From Brevundimonas sp. NIBR11 (lineage in GTDB: Bacteria; Pseudomonadota; Alphaproteobacteria; Caulobacterales; Caulobacteraceae): 64,000 nucleotides of DNA. Location: the NCBI RefSeq assembly GCF_027912535.1, contig NZ_CP115465.1, positions 1,344,001 to 1,408,000 on the forward strand, written 5' to 3'. Below the pieces are notes generated by a model. The model saw nothing but the letters and a program-made list of their open reading frames with translations. It was not told the DNA's origin and made no database searches. Shown one piece after another: positions 61,825-64,000 of the stretch; position 1 is the first letter of the stretch; every line of letters starts with the position of its first letter. The position numbers and the translations under genes are program-made.

Positions 61825-62138
61825 GCAACGAGGCCCCCGAGTTTCGGCTGACGGCGCCCGAGAGCGTCGCGTCCGACCCGGATGCGATCGAGATGCTGCG
61901 CTTCTGGTGGTCGCGCGGCGAGCCGGTGATGGTCATCAAGCCAGCGTTCGACGATCCCAAGACGTATGGCGCGATCCTGGCCATCGCGGCGCGCAACATC
62001 GCCTATGTCTACCACGCCAACAAAGGCCTGGATCAGGAGGCGACCTATCGCCAGATCCTGGCCGGCCTGCGCCAGGCGCTGGAAGGCCCCGGATACAAGA
62101 CCGTCCCCGAGACGGACGAACCCAAGAACGTTCAATGA
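61821..62138 (+). CDS. DUF5076 family protein (second of a tandem pair)
   Basis: 105 residues, a paralogue of the preceding gene. It overlaps that gene by ATGA (61821-61824). It has FWWSRGEPVMVIKPAFDDPKTYGAIL and a helical C-terminal half LDQEATYRQILAGLRQALEG. Cytosolic. The 56-base gap to pdhC is the only non-overlapping junction in this stretch and may hold a secondary ribosome or promoter site. Function unknown. Confidence 0.75.
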   Translation: MSNEAPEFRLTAPESVASDPDAIEMLRFWWSRGEPVMVIKPAFDDPKTYGAILAIAARNIAYVYHANKGLDQEATYRQILAGLRQALEGPGYKTVPETDEPKNVQ

Positions 62139-62194
62139 TCGCGGCGACTTCCGCTATCATTGACCCCAGCTGAGACGATCGAGGCGCCAAGGCC

Positions 62195-62445
62195 ATGACT
62201 GACATTCTGATGCCCGCCCTGTCGCCCACGATGGAAGAGGGCGTTCTGGCCAAATGGCACGTCAAGGTCGGCGACGTCGTCAAGGCCGGCGACGTGATCG
62301 CCGAGATCGAGACCGACAAGGCCACGATGGAGGTCGAGGCCGTCGACGAGGGGACCATCACCGAAATCCTCGTGGCCGAAGGCGGCGAAGGCGTGAAGGT
62401 CAACGCCCCGATCGCGCGTCTGGCGGACGAGGGCGGGGCCGCCGC
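62195..62445 (+). repeat. lipoyl-domain direct repeat, copy 2 (pdhC)
   Basis: Pairs with 60140-60390. See that entry for the shared blocks. The copies diverge after the linker begins (GAGGCAGGGGCC against GAGGGCGGGGCC). Confidence 0.75.
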
Positions 62446-63538
62446 TCCCGCTCCCGCTGCGAAGTCTGCCGAGCCGGCGAAAGCGGCGGCACCCTCGCCG
62501 GCCGACGACAAGCCGGCGCCGGCCGGGCATGAAAGCGGCCAGGCCGTTGCGACCCCGCAGGGCGTCAAATCGGCTGAGGCTGTCTTGCCGAAGACAGACG
62601 CCGCACCGACATCGAAGCAGACCGGGACGCGCGTGTTCGCCTCGCCGCTGGCCCGTCGACTTGCCAAGGATGCGGGCCTTGACCTGTCTTCGCTGAAAGG
62701 CTCGGGCCCGCACGGCCGCATCGTCCGCGCAGACGTCGAGGCGGCCAGCAAGGGCGGCGCTCGCCCCGCCGAGGCGACAGCGACGGCTTCCGCCCCGGCC
62801 GCCGAGCCACGCAAGGTCCAATCGCTGGCGCAGATGGGCATTCCGGACGGTAGCTACGATCTGATCCCGCTGGACGGGATGAAGAAGGCCATCGCCCGCC
62901 GCATGGTCGAGAGCGTCAATGCGGTGCCGCACTTCCCGCTGTTCATCGACTGCGAGATCGACGCCCTGATGGCCGTCCGCGCCAAGGTCAATGCGCTGCT
63001 GGAGCCCAAGGGCATCAAGGTCTCGGTCAACGACTTCGTCATCAAGGCCGCGGCCTTGGCGCTGAAGCTCGTTCCGGAAGCCAACGCCAGCTATTCGCCC
63101 GAGGGCATCGCCATGCACCACAACGCCGACGTGGCGATGGCGGTGGCGATCGACGGCGGCCTGATCACCCCGATCATCTTCAAGGCCGAGACCAAGTCCC
63201 TGTCGCAAATCGCGACCGAGGCCAAGGACCTTGCCAAGCGCGCCCGCGACCGCAAGCTGAAGCCCGAGGAGTTCCAGGGCGGCACCTTCTCGGTCTCGAA
63301 CCTGGGCATGTTCGGCATCAAGCAGTTCACCTCGATCATCAACGAGCCCCAGGGCGCGATCATGAGCGTGGGCGCGGGCGAACAACGCGCGGTCGTCAAG
63401 AACGGTCAGGTCGTGCCCGCCACGGTGATGACCGTGACCCTGACGTGCGATCACCGCGTGGTCGACGGCGCGACCGGCGCCCGCTTCCTGCAGGCGTTCA
63501 AGCCGCTGATCGAAGATCCCGTGACGATGCTGGCCTGA
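62195..63538 (+). CDS. pdhC: dihydrolipoamide acetyltransferase (PDH E2)
   Basis: 447 residues. Lipoyl domain (about 1-78, [11 protein letters not shown]), Ala/Pro linker, peripheral-subunit-binding domain (about 147-182, [33 protein letters not shown], as [14 protein letters not shown] and [11 protein letters not shown]), second linker, and catalytic core (about 220-447) with the active-site [15 protein letters not shown]. It forms the core of the pyruvate dehydrogenase complex. E3 (lpd) is not within the window. gpx follows by 4 bases. Confidence 0.96.
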   Translation: MTDILMPALSPTMEEGVLAKWHVKVGDVVKAGDVIAEIETDKATMEVEAVDEGTITEILVAEGGEGVKVNAPIARLADEGGAAAPAPAAKSAEPAKAAAPSPADDKPAPAGHESGQAVATPQGVKSAEAVLPKTDAAPTSKQTGTRVFASPLARRLAKDAGLDLSSLKGSGPHGRIVRADVEAASKGGARPAEATATASAPAAEPRKVQSLAQMGIPDGSYDLIPLDGMKKAIARRMVESVNAVPHFPLFIDCEIDALMAVRAKVNALLEPKGIKVSVNDFVIKAAALALKLVPEANASYSPEGIAMHHNADVAMAVAIDGGLITPIIFKAETKSLSQIATEAKDLAKRARDRKLKPEEFQGGTFSVSNLGMFGIKQFTSIINEPQGAIMSVGAGEQRAVVKNGQVVPATVMTVTLTCDHRVVDGATGARFLQAFKPLIEDPVTMLA

Positions 63539-63542
63539 GGCC

Positions 63543-64000
63543 ATGACCGGCTCGGTTTACGACTTCACTGCGACCGGCATCGACGGGACCGAAATCCGGC
63601 TGGATCAGTTTCGCGGTCAGGCCCTGCTGATCGTCAACACTGCGTCCAAATGCGGCTTCACCGGCCAGTACGCGGGGCTCGAGGCTCTGCATCGCCAGTA
63701 TGCCGACCAACCGTTCGAGGTCCTGGGTTTCCCCTGTAACCAATTCGGAGCCCAGGAACCGGGCCGGGCGGCGGAGATCGCGGCCTTTTGCTCATCGACT
63801 TTCGACGTCAGCTTTCCGATGTTCGACAAGGTCGAGGTGAACGGTAAGAACCGGCATCCGATCTACGACTGGCTGACGCGCCATAAGCGCGGCTTCCTCG
63901 GCAGCCGCGATGTGAAATGGAATTTCACCAAATTCCTGACAGACCGGGAGGGCAGGGTGGTCGCCCGCTTCGCCCCCGACGTCGAGCCGGCGGCCATCGC
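63543..64000 (+). CDS. gpx: glutathione peroxidase (3' end cut by window)
   Basis: 152 codons visible. The thioredoxin-fold peroxidase begins SVYDFTATGIDGTEIRLDQF. The peroxidatic Cys37 lies in VNTASKCGFTGQY, the site of selenocysteine in animals. GFPCNQFGAQEPG and VKWNFTKFL supply the catalytic Gln, Trp and Asn. Bacterial Gpx of this kind usually reduces lipid hydroperoxides with thioredoxin or glutathione. It is the last gene, 4 bases after pdhC, and only a few residues are missing. Confidence 0.92.
   Translation, partial: MTGSVYDFTATGIDGTEIRLDQFRGQALLIVNTASKCGFTGQYAGLEALHRQYADQPFEVLGFPCNQFGAQEPGRAAEIAAFCSSTFDVSFPMFDKVEVNGKNRHPIYDWLTRHKRGFLGSRDVKWNFTKFLTDREGRVVARFAPDVEPAAI

Overview
The window reads as a single contiguous chromosomal segment of a high-GC alphaproteobacterium. 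It is most likely from Caulobacterales, and the gene content and order suggest Brevundimonas or a close relative. The evidence is: a PopA-like degenerate PleD paralogue, the dusB(nifR3)-ntrY-ntrX-dat-hfq-hflX order, a pyruvate dehydrogenase E1 beta subunit that carries its own lipoyl domain, fused ispDF, frequent GTG/TTG starts, heavy use of 1- and 4-base gene overlaps, and a promoter matching the Caulobacter housekeeping type (TTGAACC / GCTAAATC). The genus is inference. I found no rRNA, convincing tRNA, CRISPR array, transposase or prophage. Both ends cut genes: cystathionine beta-lyase on the left and glutathione peroxidase on the right.

Layout, left to right. 0-9 kb: amino-acid handling (metC, orphan binding lipoprotein, dicarboxylate/amino-acid symporter), sseA, then a light/oxidative-damage block with an FeS-type photolyase-like protein, cfa and a class I photolyase. 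9-13 kb: LPS inner-core genes kdsA-hldE-hldD followed by a DUF3089 protein. 13-19 kb: recG, sdhE, mfd. 19-23 kb: a RibD/DHFR-like reductase, a PopA-like c-di-GMP receptor, a YihY membrane protein, tusA-like and cinA genes. 23-27 kb: a spermidine-synthase-like membrane protein and ispDF. 26.6-34 kb: dusB-ntrY-ntrX-dat, hfq, hflX. 34-38 kb: CPA1 antiporter, FAD/NAD protein, DUF1543.

38.1-39.6 kb and 48.1-51.5 kb are accessory islands. They hold small lipoproteins, membrane proteins and one large IPTL-CTERM surface protein with Bacteroidetes-style repeats. Nearly every one of these genes is bracketed by copies of one dispersed short inverted-repeat element, always in the same orientation. I consider this the most unusual structure in the window. 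Between the islands lie DUF1643, mazG, an MFS sugar porter, an M15 peptidase coupled to an HExxH protein, wrbA with a readable promoter and operator, a DODA-type dioxygenase, a REP/BIME-type non-coding block, a zinc-ribbon membrane protein and an acyl-CoA/ACP ligase.

51.6-64 kb: lipA-coq10, an FAD oxidoreductase, two GNAT genes (one frameshifted), rpmF with a clear terminator, a lipoprotein, eno, ftsB, and the pdhA-(lipoprotein)-pdhB-DUF5076-DUF5076-pdhC operon followed by gpx. LipA makes the lipoyl groups that PdhB and PdhC carry, and eno feeds the same route to acetyl-CoA. The right-hand 12 kb is therefore a lower-glycolysis/PDH neighbourhood with a cell-division gene embedded.

Two whole-window patterns are worth noting. 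Four convergent gene pairs share one CTAG as both stop codons. The strand composition also changes near 43 kb, from C-rich on the + strand to the left to G-rich on the right.
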